Positions 1 to 11,298 of a stretch of DNA of 64,000 nucleotides are shown here, in pieces. The stretch comes from Mycoplasmopsis bovis 8790 (lineage in GTDB: Bacteria > Bacillota_I > Bacilli_A > Mycoplasmatales > Metamycoplasmataceae): the NCBI RefSeq assembly GCF_005061465.1, contig NZ_LAUS01000007.1:124001-188000 (forward strand), given 5' to 3'. A program made the position numbers and the translations under genes. The notes under the pieces are model-generated. The model was not told the origin of the DNA and did no database searches. It was given only the letters and a program-made list of their open reading frames with translations. Numbering within the stretch: position 1 is the first letter of the stretch; every line of letters begins with the position of its first letter.

Positions 1-19
1 CAATGTTTTTTAACTTCAT
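1..19 (-). CDS. 5' end of a gene running off the window
   Basis: Only the first six codons (MKLKNI) lie in the window. The call rests on an ATG at 19 preceded on the minus strand by a good ribosome binding site, AGGAG, about 8 bases upstream. Nothing can be said about the product. Confidence 0.45.
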
Positions 20-157
20 TTGCTCTCCTATTTCTATATTACATTAGATATAAATAATTGATAATTTTTTATAAGAGTAATACTAATTCATTTAATATTG
101 GATTACCAAAAATTAGCGAATATGAGACAAAATATATGCATTTTTTGCTTTTTTTAC

Positions 158-163
158 TATAAT
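158..163 (+). promoter_or_regulatory. -10 box of rpmG
   Basis: A perfect TATAAT lies 56 bases before the rpmG start. The -35 region is weak, as is usual in mycoplasmas. A TGGAGA ribosome binding site precedes the ATG at 220. Confidence 0.5.
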
Positions 164-219
164 ATGTAAATATTAGTTAGGCAATACACAAAAATAAGTT
201 AAATAAATGGAGATTTATA

Positions 220-372
220 ATGCCAAGAGACGGATTCACATTATTTTGTACTGATTGCAAAATGGAAAACTACATTAGCAAAAAGAACAAAAAAAATACA
301 CCTGAAAAAGTAGAATTAAAGAAATTCTGTGCAAGATGCAACGCTAGCACTCTTCACAAAGAAAAGAAATAA
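220..372 (+). CDS. rpmG: 50S ribosomal protein L33
   Basis: Small 50S subunit protein of 50 residues, the usual length for L33. The product starts [18 protein letters not shown] and has two Cys pairs, CTDC and CARC, which is the zinc-binding (C+) form of L33. The ATG follows a TGGAGA ribosome binding site. It is a single-gene unit closed by a strong hairpin at 406-428. It is too short for an ORF finder with a 60-residue cut-off, but the family assignment is clear from sequence. Confidence 0.95.
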   Translation: MPRDGFTLFCTDCKMENYISKKNKKNTPEKVELKKFCARCNASTLHKEKK

Positions 373-405
373 TCTTTTTATTTAACTCTACATTTTCATA
401 TAAAT

Positions 406-428
406 AAAATGCCAAGCGGCATTTTTTT
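406..428. terminator. Bidirectional terminator between rpmG and a convergent gene
   Basis: The stem AAAATGCC / GGCATTTTTTT around an AAGC loop ends in a T run on the plus strand and reads equally well on the minus strand. The last codons of the minus-strand lipoprotein (stop at 427-429) run into it. Confidence 0.85.
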
Positions 429-1125
429 ATTTTCTTTGGGTAGTTTCATTAGCCTTTAATAAAACGGCTAGATTGTCTTTATTATTTTCTATTATTTCTT
501 TTGTAAGATGATAATGATTTGGAGAAATGGTTTTTAGCTTTCCGTTAAATTGAATTATGTATCCGTTTGAATCGCCAACAACTTCATAAATTCTTTGATC
601 ATCACTGTGTTCAATTCTAAAGTGTGCTGTTGTTGAGCCATTTGCATTATCAATAAATTGATTGATAATTAGCTTTAGCTTATTTTTGTTTTTTATGCTA
701 CCATTATCAACAATTTTAACTAAATCACGAGATCATAAATATTCATTTGTAAAGTCACTAAGCATTACTGATTTTTTGCCCAAAACAATTGTTTCATAAG
801 TTTCTTTGTAAATTGTTTGATAGCTAGGGATTTTTTTAGTTTCCTCTTTTTCAAAGAATTCTTTAATGATTTTAGCTTCTTTTTCTAATTCCTCTTGGCT
901 AGGATAAACAACTGTAAATTCCCCGTCTTTTAGAGGCTTTTGCTTAAGCATTCCGTCCAATTCTTTGCTATTAAATGCGCCATAATTAGCAAATCTTAAA
1001 TTTAGATCTTTAATACCTAATCTAAATTCAACAATATTGTCACTATCAGGATTACACTTAGTGGCAACCATAATAGGGGCAACTGACATTAATGAAGACA
1101 TTAATAATAGTTTTCTTTTATTCAT
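427..1125 (-). CDS. Probable lipoprotein of unknown function
   Basis: 232-residue product beginning MNKRKLLLMSSLMSVAPIMV and followed by ATKC, a signal peptide with a lipobox-like end, so it is probably anchored in the membrane through Cys. The mature part is acidic to neutral and has no domain I recognise. TGA at 733-735 must be read as Trp; without that the frame would end there, 100 codons early. An alternative start at 1134 adds MRS; both starts have only weak ribosome binding sites (GAGAAG). It lies 118 bases downstream of hinT on the same strand and may be its own unit. Confidence 0.75.
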
Positions 1126-1243
1126 ACTTCTCATTTCTACATTATGAATAAATATACCAAAAAATAAGCAAAGATTTATAAAGAAAACAGTAGTTGTTAG
1201 CAATAAAAAATAATTCTTCACTCGAAGAATTATCCATCTTGTA

Positions 1244-1579
1244 TTAGTTGTCTTTACTTTTTTCCTTATAAGGAATTACATGTACATGTGTGTGGAAAAT
1301 GCTTTGGTCAGCACTTCTGCCTGTGTTGATTAAAATTTTAAAACCAGCTATTCCTTTGTCTAAAACTTCTTGTTTTCCTAATTTTCTAGCTGTGTTAATT
1401 AAGTGACCAGCTGTAAAATCATCAGCTTCAGTAATATTTTTGCTCTTAATTCTTGGTACAACTAGGAAATGTCCTGGTTGAATAGGAAACTTGTCATAGA
1501 AAGCAACACAGTATTCATCTTCGTAGAAGATTTTTCCTTCTTCTTCACCGCTAATTATTTTTAAAAATAAATCATCCAT
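1244..1579 (-). CDS. hinT: HIT-family nucleotide hydrolase HinT
   Basis: 111-residue histidine-triad protein. The active-site motif HTHVHVIPY lies near the C-terminus, and HFLVVPR is the typical HIT strand upstream. HinT enzymes cleave AMP from phosphoramidates such as AMP-lysine. The start codon overlaps the stop of the p60 gene by one base (TAATG), so translation is probably coupled. In M. hominis the HinT protein is encoded with and binds the P60/P80 membrane complex; the same order p80-p60-hinT is seen here. Confidence 0.93.
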   Translation of the reverse strand: MDDLFLKIISGEEEGKIFYEDEYCVAFYDKFPIQPGHFLVVPRIKSKNITEADDFTAGHLINTARKLGKQEVLDKGIAGFKILINTGRSADQSIFHTHVHVIPYKEKSKDN

Positions 1580-2964
1580 TATTTTTCAACCCATACCTTG
1601 TCTTTTAATTGTTCATAAAGAGGTGCAATCTCTTTATTAACTTTAATTTTAACACCTAAATGAGCAAATGCTTCAATTGCTTTTTCTAAAAGGTTTTTTG
1701 TATCTTTTCCATAGAACAAGTAGGCCAATTTATTTAAATTATCTTTATAGATTGTTCCATCAAACGATAAAACGTCAGTTTCTTTTAGTTTTGAATCGTC
1801 AACCTTATCTTTAGTGTAATCTTCTTTAGTTTTTAGCTTAACCTTCTTACCAACTGGCACAATTTGATTTATATATGAAACTATTGACTTGCCATCTTTG
1901 TCTTTTACTCCAACAGATGATTTTTTAGATGTTAGATCGCTAAAGCTAATCAAAATAGAGTTTAATGCATCATATGCACCATAAGTTCCTGAGCCAGTTA
2001 CTCTTCTCTTATTATCAGTTTCATCTCAGTTAAGACCATAAGTTCCTGGATCTTTTTGAATGCCTACATAACCTTGAAGTTCTTTGTCTTCAGTATTCTT
2101 AGTTATTATTTCTCACTCTTTAGCTTTCTTTTCAGCTTCAGCAGTATCTTTGAAGAATGCATTAAAGTCTTCTTTATTTGAGATAGTGTTCTTTATTTCT
2201 TTTCTAGTGAAAAGATCATTAGAAGTTGTTTTATCATCAAAAGTTCTCTTTCATAATTGAATGTACTTGTTTTCAAAGGCGTATTTGACTAAATTATAGT
2301 GATTTAGGTCAAATTTAGCGTCCTTGCCATCAACAAAATATTCAAACTTTTGGTCTTTAGATTTATCTTTTTCAGTTTTACCAGCATTAGCAATGTTATT
2401 TGCTATAGTTTGTAATTTCTTTAAGTCAGAAATCTCAAAATAAGCCTTTACTAAAAGCATATTGTTAATTTCTTTTCTTATGCCAGTTTTATCTTCCATT
2501 CATATTCTTATAAAGTCTTTTTGATCTGTTTCACCCGGAAAATTCTTTGTGCTGATCCAGTCAAAAGGGTTAGACTTAAATACATCATTCTTTTTTCACT
2601 CTAATGATTTTTCAACAAAGTAATATTCATTTTTAGAAAGCTGATCTAAAGCAAAAATTTTGTATGCTTCATAAGAATCTTTAAATAATTTAGATTGTTG
2701 ATTTTTAAATTCTTTCTCAAAATTTTGCTTTCAACTTATAGCATCGTGTTTATTGCTTGGTTTTAGGTTGTAAATATAACTAAGAGCAAAGTTGTTTCAA
2801 ATTTCTTCTAACTCAGCAACTCTTTTTGCGTCTTTAAGATCTTTTTGTTGATTTAGTCTTTCTGTAGTTTCAACATCATTACCACATTTAGCACTAATAA
2901 TAGCGACTGAAGGAATAGTGAACAAACTTAATGATGCTAATAATTTTTTACTAATTTTTTTCAT
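1579..2964 (-). CDS. p60: P60-like surface lipoprotein
   Basis: 461-residue lipoprotein. The N-terminus MKKISKKLLASLSLFTIP leads to SVAIISAKC, a signal peptide with lipobox. The mature part is rich in charged residues with several Trp codons written TGA. A strong GGAGGAATA ribosome binding site precedes the ATG. It sits 11 bases after the p80 gene and overlaps hinT by one base. The identification as the P60 partner of the P60/P80/HinT complex comes mainly from this gene order, not from a recognised domain. Confidence 0.8.
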
Positions 2965-2975
2965 TATTCCTCCTG

Positions 2976-5141
2976 CTATTTAGCTTCTAAATTAAATTCT
3001 TTTTTCAAGTATTCTAAAACAAGTGAAGCAGCTGTCTTATCATTGTTATGCTTGAAATATGCTTTACCATCTTTTAATTCAAATAGTTCATCATAGTTAT
3101 TTTTGGCTCTAGTTTCTATTCAAGTAGCAGCATCTTTAGATAACTTAATGAAATTAGAAATTTTATCAAACTGAATTGCAGCAGTTGAAGAAGTAATTAA
3201 ATCTTTGATTGATTGTTCATTATACTTGACATTTTCCAACTTTTTGCCACTTTGATCAGTTGCAAAATTATTGTTCTGTGTTTTAAGGTACTCTTTAAAC
3301 TCATTGTCTTGCAACATTTTTAAAATATATTCATTTCTTGAAAGTTGTTTGTTTAGTTTTTGCAATGCATTATATCTAACACCCAACTGCTTTTCATACT
3401 TACGGTTTAAAATGAAATCATTTTTGATCATTTTTACTAAGTCATCTTTTTTGATTTCATCGCCAAATATTAACAACTTAAAACCTTCAGGAGAAAGGAT
3501 TCCTGTTACATTTTTTGCACCAATACTATTACCATTAAATTTAACTTTATAAACTGTTTGAATTTTTTCTTTTTCTTCAAAAATTTCAACAAATTTTTTC
3601 AGTATATTTTCTTCAAAAACTTTTTCGGTTAAACCTTTGCTTTGTGATTCGTTAACTTCAGTGAAGAATTTTTCTAACTTAGTATTGTATTCTGCTGCTT
3701 GGCTATTATCTGAAATTGATGAACCATTACCATTAGATGAACTACCGCTTGATGATGAACCACTCGTGCCATTTCCTATATTAGCTACTTTGTTTATTTC
3801 GTCCCTAATTCCTTTAATTTTTTCAAACAAATCAATCTCTTTAGGTTTATTGCTATTTGTTCCACTATTATAGTTTTCGCCAAATAACAATTTTGGATTG
3901 TTTGCTAGGAATTTTTGGAAATTGTCTCCAGTTACTAATTCTGATATTGATGTTAAACCCGAAGTACCTCAGTTTTTCTTAATATCTTCTTTACTAGTCG
4001 AGAACATATTAAGAATTGATGAATATTGAATTGCTTCATCAGGAAGTATATTATTTCCCTTCGCCTTATCTACTACAGATTTGATGTAATGATCAAATGA
4101 GTTAAATTTTTCTTTAACTACATTGTAACCTTCAGTAACTTTATTTAGTCCAAAAGTGCCTTGTTTAGCATAGAAAAGATATCTTAGAAATATGTTTTTA
4201 TCAATATTTCACTTTTCATTCTTCTTAGCAGGAGCAATGCCAGGAATAGTGAATTCGCTAATGATTCTTGGTTTTTCGTTTGCAATGTAAGAATCAATAA
4301 AAGGGCTAATTGATTTGTATGAATCTTTAAAAACAAAACTATCTGTTGCTAAAGCTAATTTAGATTTATCATCAAGTTCAATGAACTTACTTTCTTTGTT
4401 GTCTTTGTGTCATCAACCAAAAACATGCTTACCATCTTTTCCTTTTCTTTCAATTTCATCTTTTTTAGAATCACCATTAGTTAATCTAAAACGACGCAAG
4501 GCATCTGGTTTTATATGTTCAAAAGTTTTGTTTTCAACCGCTTCATCAATATTTTTAGCGCCATTATATTTTTCAACCAAATGCTTGTTGAACTCAGTTT
4601 GTCAGTTAGCTGTACCAAATTGAAGCTTCATATTGTTTTCAATATCCACAAGCTCATTTTTGAATTTAGTCTTGAGTTCGTCTAAAGTTGGCAAACGGAA
4701 AGAATTGTTGTCTTTTTCATCGCTTCTTTTTGAATCATTTCACAACTTTTGGTATTCAGCTGAAGCCTTTTGTTCTTGATCATAAAGATAGTAAAGAATG
4801 ATTTTATCAATTTCCTTTAATCTCTCTTCAGATGTAGAAGTATCATGATTTTGGTATATATCCTTAAAGTCTGCAAAGTTTAGATCTAGATTATGATCGC
4901 CAATTTTAGCACTAGCAACATTTGTGTTTGATGCATATCCATCAATAAAATTCTTTTTAGTTGAATTAATTACAAGAGGAACAGTTATACCAGTAGCTAC
5001 AGCTAAAACCAAAACTGTAGAAGTTGTTGCTATTTTTCAACTTCTACTTTTTTTACTTTTGCCAGTTGTCTTGTTTTTATTTTCTTGTTCAGCATTTTTT
5101 TGTAAAAGACGCTCGAAAAATGGTGTTTTTTTCTTTCCCAT
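2976..5141 (-). CDS. p80: P80-like membrane protein
   Basis: 721-residue protein with a short, very basic cytoplasmic N-terminus, one hydrophobic segment (about residues 38-60, VLVLAVATGITVPLVI) and a large outside domain. There is no lipobox Cys, so it is held by a transmembrane anchor. A Ser/Gly-rich linker (SGSSSSGSSSNGNGSS) lies about residues 455-470. First gene of the p80-p60-hinT cluster, with AGGAG before the ATG. In M. hominis P80 forms a membrane complex with P60 that recruits HinT to the inner face. Assigned from order and architecture. Confidence 0.8.
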
Positions 5142-5226
5142 AAATGCTCCTAGGTACTTAAGTGAGTAGCTAACAAAGGTTAGCTTATATTTAAATAAAA
5201 TTAGTAATATTATATATTGATTTTTT

Positions 5227-5232
5227 TATAAT
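5227..5232 (+). promoter_or_regulatory. -10 box next to a start codon
   Basis: TATAAT ends 8 bases before the ATG at 5241, and another ATG lies only 2 bases after it at 5235. No ribosome binding site is present, so the gene is probably transcribed from about its start codon. Confidence 0.5.
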
Positions 5233-5240
5233 TAATGCAA

Positions 5241-5822
5241 ATGATAGTCAAAACAACTGCAATAGAAGTGCTTAGAGAATTACAAAAATTATTGGAATCT
5301 GAAAGCATAAATTACTCTTTAGGACTAAGCAATTATTATGAATATAAAAATAGGCCCGAGCTATTTTTAATTAACGATATTGAGGTGTGTTTGTGACACA
5401 AAGACTTTTATTTTTTGTTAAAAAAACATCCTAATCACTTTTTATTGCCTGAAAATTTGTCTTTTAAATCCTTAGCTCCTTATTATAAATTTCAGGGTTC
5501 AAGCATAAAAATAAATATTATTGTGGGCACTAGCAATGAAAAAATAAATTATTGATACAAATTTAAAAATTATAAGCGCTTAATATATTGAGGAAATAGT
5601 AAAAAGCACTGATTTTATTATTTTTTAGGTCATAGAACTCAGAGAGTTTATCTACATGATTTAGTTAATGATCTAGTTGTTGAAAGATACACTAAATTTA
5701 TTATCTTAAACTCAGAAATTGATAAATTTAAAGCATTTGATAATTTGAATTTCAACAAAAGATTTTTTGTTACTGAAAAAGGAATAACAATACCGTTTTT
5801 TGATCCTTTTAAAACTTTATAA
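5241..5822 (+). CDS. Conserved-looking protein of unknown function
   Basis: 193 residues from the ATG at 5241 (195 from 5235, too close to the -10 box to be likely). It starts MIVKTTAIEVLRELQKLL and is rich in aromatic and basic residues, with Trp codons written TGA. The early part (helix, then NYYEYKNRPELFLINDIEVC) loosely recalls nucleotidyltransferase-like or LicD-like proteins, but I see no clear catalytic motif and do not assign it. It is divergent from p80 and is followed by a copy of the CTATAAAACAG word. Confidence 0.6.
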
Positions 5823-5866
5823 GACTGTTTTATAGACCGATAGGAAAATGCTAATTTTTAAATAAC

Positions 5867-5890
5867 AAAAAATCAAGCTTGCGCTTGACT
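5867..5890 (-). terminator. Terminator of rpsT
   Basis: On the minus strand GTCAAGC-GCAA-GCTTGA is followed by six T residues, 41 bases after the rpsT stop. Confidence 0.75.
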
Positions 5891-5931
5891 TTAGAAATAA
5901 TTTGTGTGAAATTTAGAAGCTAAATTTTCTA

Positions 5932-6201
5932 CTATTGTTTTGATTTTTGTTCATTAACAAAGTGATCTAAACGAGAAGATTTTCTTGCGCCTTTATTTGG
6001 GTGGTAAATTCCCTTTTGTACAGCTGTAGCAATGATTGAGTGAGCCTCAGAAACTTTCTTTTCAAAGCCTTCTTCTTTTGCTAAAACTGCTTCTCTAGCA
6101 GCTCTTATAGCTTTTCTAACTCTAGTTTTCATTGCATTGTTTCTTTGTCTAAATTCTTCTTGCTTTGCGATACTTTTAACTTTTGATTTAATATTAGCCA
6201 T
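5932..6201 (-). CDS. rpsT: 30S ribosomal protein S20
   Basis: 89-residue basic protein. It starts MANIKSKVKSIAKQEEFRQR and contains the S20 helix pattern RNNAMKTRVRKAIRAA and GIYHPNKGARKSSRL near the C-terminus. It binds 16S rRNA during early 30S assembly. An AGGGAGG ribosome binding site lies upstream. It is a single-gene unit between two plus-strand genes with its own terminator. Confidence 0.95.
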   Translation of the reverse strand: MANIKSKVKSIAKQEEFRQRNNAMKTRVRKAIRAAREAVLAKEEGFEKKVSEAHSIIATAVQKGIYHPNKGARKSSRLDHFVNEQKSKQ

Positions 6202-6279
6202 ATTTAGCCTCCCTTTTTATTAGAATAAAAATCGGTTTAATTATACATTAAAATAATAATTTAGTATTATTATTACACT

Positions 6280-6834
6280 ATGTCAAATGTAATAGAAATT
6301 AAAATTGAAATACCTAAAAATTCAAACATAAAATATGAATATAATCGTGAAGATGGACAAATTCATGTTGATAGAATTTTAAGAGGAGATTTTAAATATC
6401 CTTGCAACTATGGCTTTATTCCTAATGCCTTAGACTGAGATGGTGATGAATTAGATGTTTTATTATACAGTCCAGAAACATTTATTCCTGGCGTTGTTGT
6501 TAATGCTCGTGTTATTGGCGCTATGAAAATGAATGATTCAGGCGAAACTGATACAAAGTTAATTGCTGTGCATGATGATGATTATCGTTTAGCAAATATT
6601 AATAGTCTAAAAGAATTGCCAGAACCATTTTTATTAGATATAGAAACATTTTTTAATAATTACAAAAACTGAAAGAAGCCAAACTTAACTAAAGTATTAG
6701 GCTTTGAAGATGAAAAATGAGCCTTTGCAGAATTAGAAGAGTGCAAGGAATTAATGGATAAATATGGCAAAATGCCTAAAAAAGAATTTGTTACTAAAAT
6801 GATGAAAGAGCATCCTGAAAAATACACATTTTAA
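6280..6834 (+). CDS. ppa: Inorganic pyrophosphatase
   Basis: 184-residue family I soluble pyrophosphatase, which hydrolyses PPi to two phosphates and pulls nucleic-acid and aminoacyl-tRNA synthesis forward. Typical parts are visible: [13 protein letters not shown] near residue 10, [12 protein letters not shown], then the metal-binding signature DGDELDVLL with Trp written TGA just before it. The ATG follows a TATTAT -10-like run by about 9 bases, with no ribosome binding site, so the message may be leaderless. It ends at a bidirectional terminator shared with tkt. Confidence 0.95.
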
Positions 6835-6837
6835 GAA

Positions 6838-6872
6838 AATAAAAAATGGGCTTTAAAAGTGGTCCATTTTTT
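6838..6872. terminator. Bidirectional terminator between ppa and tkt
   Basis: AAAAAATGG pairs with CCATTTTTT around a 14-base loop; it serves ppa on the plus strand and tkt on the minus strand. Confidence 0.75.
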
Positions 6873-6896
6873 GTATTTTGATTTTTATGCCTGTTC

Positions 6897-8843
6897 TTAA
6901 ACGTTTTTTGTCAAGAATTGTTTTACTTTATTAACAATATTGTCGACATTAAAACCCATAGAATCGTATACAACATTTCCCTTATCAGAAAATCCGTATT
7001 CAAAAGCAAAATGACCTTCTATTTTGTTATATCTACTTAATTTATATCATAGTGGATCGTTTGAGGTTTCTATTGCAAAAATAGGTTTTTTATCTAATTT
7101 AAGTCTGATAGCTAATTCATCATTATCAACTAATTTTTGTAACACTGGGACTGATATAACATTAGCAATTATGCCGTGATTTTTTAATTCTAAGGCTGTT
7201 TTATAGGCTAATTCAACTTCAGAGCCTGATGATACAATTGATATATCAAACTCCTTGTTTTTATATACAAAACTAGCTGCCATAAATTCAGAAAACTTGC
7301 TTGAGTGCATTGTTTTAATTGGTTGTCTAGTTCCTATAATTGCTACTTGTGTGCTTGTATTATTATATGCATAATTTAAACCCATTACTAATTCATATTT
7401 ATCACAAGGACGAATTACCAATACATTTGGAATAGATCTTAAAACAGTAACTTGCTCTATTGGTTGATGAGTAGGGCCGTCATCTCCAACTAAATAAGAA
7501 TCGTGCGAATATAAATGCACTGCAGGAAGTTTCATTATTCCACCTAATCTTAGCGCTCCTTTAGCATAATCTGAAAATGCTAAAAAAGTTGAATCTGCTG
7601 TTTTTAATCCGCCATATAAATTAATGCCATTATTAATTGCAGTCATTGCAAATTCCCTTACACCATAATCAATTCTTTGACCATAGTCTAGTATCGAATC
7701 AGCGAACCTTACTTTGGTTGATGAACCAACATCAGCAGCTCCACCTATTAAAAATGGATATGAAAAATCAACTATTTCACTAAATGCTTTAAAATAATCC
7801 CTAATAGCCAAATCATCCTGTTTTACAAGGATATTTGAAAAATCATAATTTGTTTCATTATTAATAGTTTCTAATAATAAAGAATGAATTCATGGGAATT
7901 GTTGTTTATGATTATCTAACTCAACTAATCATTCTTCATAGTCTTTTGCCTTATTAGCCATTATAGTCTTGCCATATTCATATACATCTGAATCATATTC
8001 AAAAGGCACTTTATTTTCTAGTCCAATTGCCTTTTTAAATTCTATTGTTTGTTTATTGTTTAAAATGCCATGGTGACCTTTTGTGGTGTTCTCAAATGGA
8101 GTAAATGGGGCTATTATATTGTGTACCATAATATAAGTTGGTTTATCAGATTTTTTGGCTTCAGTAATTGCGTTATCAATATTATCATATGAAGCTTCAT
8201 TAATTTCAATTACATTGAAGTTTAAGGCTTTAAAATAGGCTAATAGGTCAACATTGCTTACATCAGAAACCTTTGTATCTAACTGAATTTTATTATAGTC
8301 ATGAATCAAAATAAATTTATTTAGTTTCATAACACTAGCAATTTGCAGTGCCTCATGTGCAACACCTTCTTGTAAGCATCCGTCGCCAGCAATAACATAT
8401 GTATAGTTATCAATAACCTTAGTATTGCCTTTATTAATTTTAAGAGACATTTTTTTCTCGGCTATTGCCATACCAACGCCCATTGCAATGCCTTGTCCTA
8501 ATGGACCAGTTGAAGCATCGACAAAATCAAATGCATCAGTTTCAGGATGTGATGGTGTTTTGGAATGCTTTCTTTTATGATTTTTCATTTCATCCAATGA
8601 AAGCAATCCTAAAAAATGCATCATACTATAAAATGACATTGAAGCGTGACCAGCAGATAAAATTAGTCTGTCTCTGCTAATTCACTTTGGATGATTGGCA
8701 CTAATTTTCATATGTTTAGCAACAACAGCATACATTATTGGACAAATATCAATTGCAGATCCGATATGACCGCCGCCAGCATTATTTATTGAGTCTAAAG
8801 CTATTGCTTGCATAGATGCAACAACTTTTTGATTAATATTCAT
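6897..8843 (-). CDS. tkt: Transketolase
   Basis: 648-residue, full-length transketolase. It is a thiamine-diphosphate enzyme that moves two-carbon units between sugar phosphates. In mycoplasmas lacking the oxidative branch it links glycolysis to ribose 5-phosphate for Prs, also in this window. Visible features: N-terminal NAGGGHIGSAIDICPIMYA, GPLGQGIAMGVGMAIAEK, the ThDP site GDGCLQEGVAHEA with the later HDYNKIQLD, and the pyrimidine-domain Glu in IDYGVREFAMTAINNG. Several Trp codons are TGA. One internal copy of the CTATAAAACAG word lies at 7196-7206 (encoding AYKTA). Confidence 0.95.
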
Positions 8844-8940
8844 AAATTTACCCCATTAATTAAACTATTTACATAACAATAATTCAATTATATTAAATGT
8901 TTATAATTTATAGTAATTAGATAGAGAGTAGTAAGACACA

Positions 8941-9885
8941 ATGATTAATAACAAAATAATTAAGCATAAACTTTTAGCATCTTTAGGATTGATAAGCGCA
9001 CCTATATTATCACTTACAGTTTTATCATCTACTAGATGTGACAACAAAAATAGCGCAACAGATAATAATTATTTAATTCCGGAAAGATCATTTTATGAAA
9101 AAAGTAACTATTATGACAGTTTAGAAGGCTTAAATGGAAATAAACTATATAGTGAATTAATTAAAATTCAGCATAAATATTTATCTGGAATTAAGTCATA
9201 TAGATACCTAAAAACTATTTATAAGGACGCTTTTAAGGATCTTTATTATGAAAAAGATGGGTCGCTTTTGGATATTTATTCAGAAAATCCTATTGGCAAG
9301 GATCCTTATAACTATTCTTTTAATGATTCTGGTTCTTCAGCTAAAAGTGAAGGATTAGGCTTTAACCGTGAACATTTAGTGCCTCAATCGTGATTTAAAA
9401 AAGAAAAACTTGCTAGACAAGATGCTCATCATGTTTGACCTACTGATATTTTAGTAAATAATAAAAGGGATAATTATCCTTTTGGTAAGGTAACTAATGC
9501 TATATTTACATCTAAAAATGGAACTAAAATAGATAGTTATTTAGCTGAACCAATAGATGAATTTAAGGGCGATATTGCTAGAGCGCATCTTTACTTTGCT
9601 ATAACACATGCTAGCAGATATAAAATGCATAGTCAAGGTAATGATGTTTTTAAATTTTTGGATAATAAACCATTAGTTAATAAATATTTTGATACATATA
9701 CTAAATGAGCCAAAAAAGACCAAATTAATTTGTTTGATGTAGTAAGAAATAATGAAATTGCTAAGCATCAAAATGGACTTAGAAATCCTTTTAGTGACTA
9801 TCCAGAATTAATTGATTTAATTATTAATCCAAGCAATAAAGTATTTGTTAATAAGGGTATTCTGAAGTCTAATATAGCAGTTTAA
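8941..9885 (+). CDS. Surface lipoprotein nuclease, endonuclease I family
   Basis: 314 residues. The signal peptide has an apparent lipobox ending SSTRC at about residue 31, so the enzyme is probably anchored outside. Residues 145-185 carry the endonuclease I (EndA/NucM) signature: NREHLVPQSWF, then DAHHVWPTD and NNKRDNYPFG, with Trp written TGA. These His residues form the metal site. Membrane nucleases supply nucleotides to mycoplasmas, which cannot make bases, and can degrade neutrophil traps. It is a single-gene unit with a terminator at 9929-9955. The nuclease class is well supported, the lipid anchor less so. Confidence 0.88.
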
Positions 9886-9928
9886 ATGTCTATGATTACC
9901 TTTTACTAAAAGTACTATTTCAATGTGG

Positions 9929-9955
9929 AAAAAGTGTCATTTTTTGGCACTTTTT
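9929..9955 (+). terminator. Terminator after the nuclease gene
   Basis: AAAAAGTGTC / GGCACTTTTT hairpin with a T run. Confidence 0.8.
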
Positions 9956-10024
9956 ATTTCCATAATTTTCATCTTTTTCAATAAAATATGTTCTTGAAAC
10001 ATAGAAAAAAAGGAGAACTAAATT

Positions 10025-11002
10025 ATGAATAAAACGAATGGAAAAATTCCCCTGTTTAGCAAACTTGCCCTTAAAACAGCCTTCTTTGTAACTACACCTC
10101 TTGTTGTTTCATCTAGTTGTTATGTGCCAAATGAAGCAAATTATGACATATCATTTGAAATAAAAGAGAAAGCTGCTAAATTATCTAGTGATATTACTTT
10201 TCACAATGTTTCAGATCATATTAAGGTTAATAAACCATCATATATTGACCTTGAATTTACCTCAGTAACACAAACAAACAACAGTTTAGAACTTGAGTAT
10301 AAAATAATCAACAAAAATAAAAGAGAAATACAACTAAAGAAATCATTGCTTACAGGGTTTAAGAATTATGCACCTGAAAACATAATTATAAATCCTAAAA
10401 CAGTACCATATATTGATAAATCACAACCATTGAATGATGACTTAAAAATCAGATTAGAGAGCATACCAGAAGATAATATAAATAGTGATCCTAATATACA
10501 AAGTACACCGCAAAACGAACCAATAAATAAACTTCCGAATAGTTCTGAAACACCAACTGTAAAGTATCAACGAAAAATTAAAGAAAGTGGCTACAGATTA
10601 GATCTACTTACTGCATATAACTATGATTTAATTGAGCTTGATGACAACATAAATAAGGAAGAACTTGTTAAAAGGCTAAATGAAGCAATTGATAAAAAAT
10701 CTACATCAAATTCATCTGCTGCTATTGCTTTATTAAACGGGGTATTTTTTACTAAAACTCATAATTTAAAATTGGAAGGGTTATCAATAAACAGCTCTGT
10801 AAATAAGGATATTAAGGAAAAAATCAACACTCATGGTTCAAACGCAACAATTGGCTATTTCTTTAATTCTTCTGAAAGCGGAATAAGTGTGGAACATCAT
10901 GGCAATAAGGAAAATAAAAAATACTTATTTAAATGAATTCTAGTTAAACAAGATGGAACCCCAGGCAAAAGGGTCTATGAACAAATAATCGATCTTTCAT
11001 AG
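10025..11002 (+). CDS. Lipoprotein, tandem family member 1 (no repeat tract)
   Basis: 325-residue lipoprotein. The signal ends TTPLVVSSSC at about residue 36. It belongs to a family with the genes at 11299 and 12661: all share KLSSDIT, an IDLEF or INLEF-SVTQ-NSLE block near residue 85, KIKE-GYRLDLLTAY mid-protein, a variable Ser/Asn/Pro-rich linker, INTHGSNATIGYFFNS and a C-terminus VYEQIIDLS. Function unknown. Where the paralogues have a poly-C run this gene has mixed codons (ACT ACA CCT CTT), so it cannot slip and is expected to be always on. TGA at 10934 is Trp; AAAGGAG precedes the ATG. Confidence 0.8.
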
Positions 11003-11033
11003 ATAAAAAATATGCAACGATTATTAAAAGACA

Positions 11034-11060
11034 AGAGCACATAAAATATGTGTGCTTTTT
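11034..11060 (+). terminator. Terminator after lipoprotein 1
   Basis: Imperfect GAGCACAT / ATGTGTGCTTTTT hairpin, 32 bases after the stop. Confidence 0.6.
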
Positions 11061-11298
11061 GTTCAAAAATTATATTTTTAAAAACTAAAATCATTAAATC
11101 TTGAAATGTGTAAAAATTATTTTACCAATAAACCTATTTTATAAGTACAAAAAGGAAAAAAGTTGAAATTATTTATGCAAAATTGCTAATTTTTCTGCTT
11201 TTATTAATGCATTTGCACTATAAACTCTCCTTGAAATATAATATGCGCAAACATGCAAATTGTTTTATTAATATTTTTAAAAAAAGGAAAACTTAACT

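Noticed and set aside
733-1221. Start of the first lipoprotein at 1221
   Set aside because: It would place a second hydrophobic stretch before the proper signal peptide; MNKRKLLL at 1125 fits a lipoprotein signal.
3271-3873. Plus-strand open frames inside p80 and other long genes
   Set aside because: They are shadows of minus-strand genes, with no ribosome binding sites and no family resemblance.
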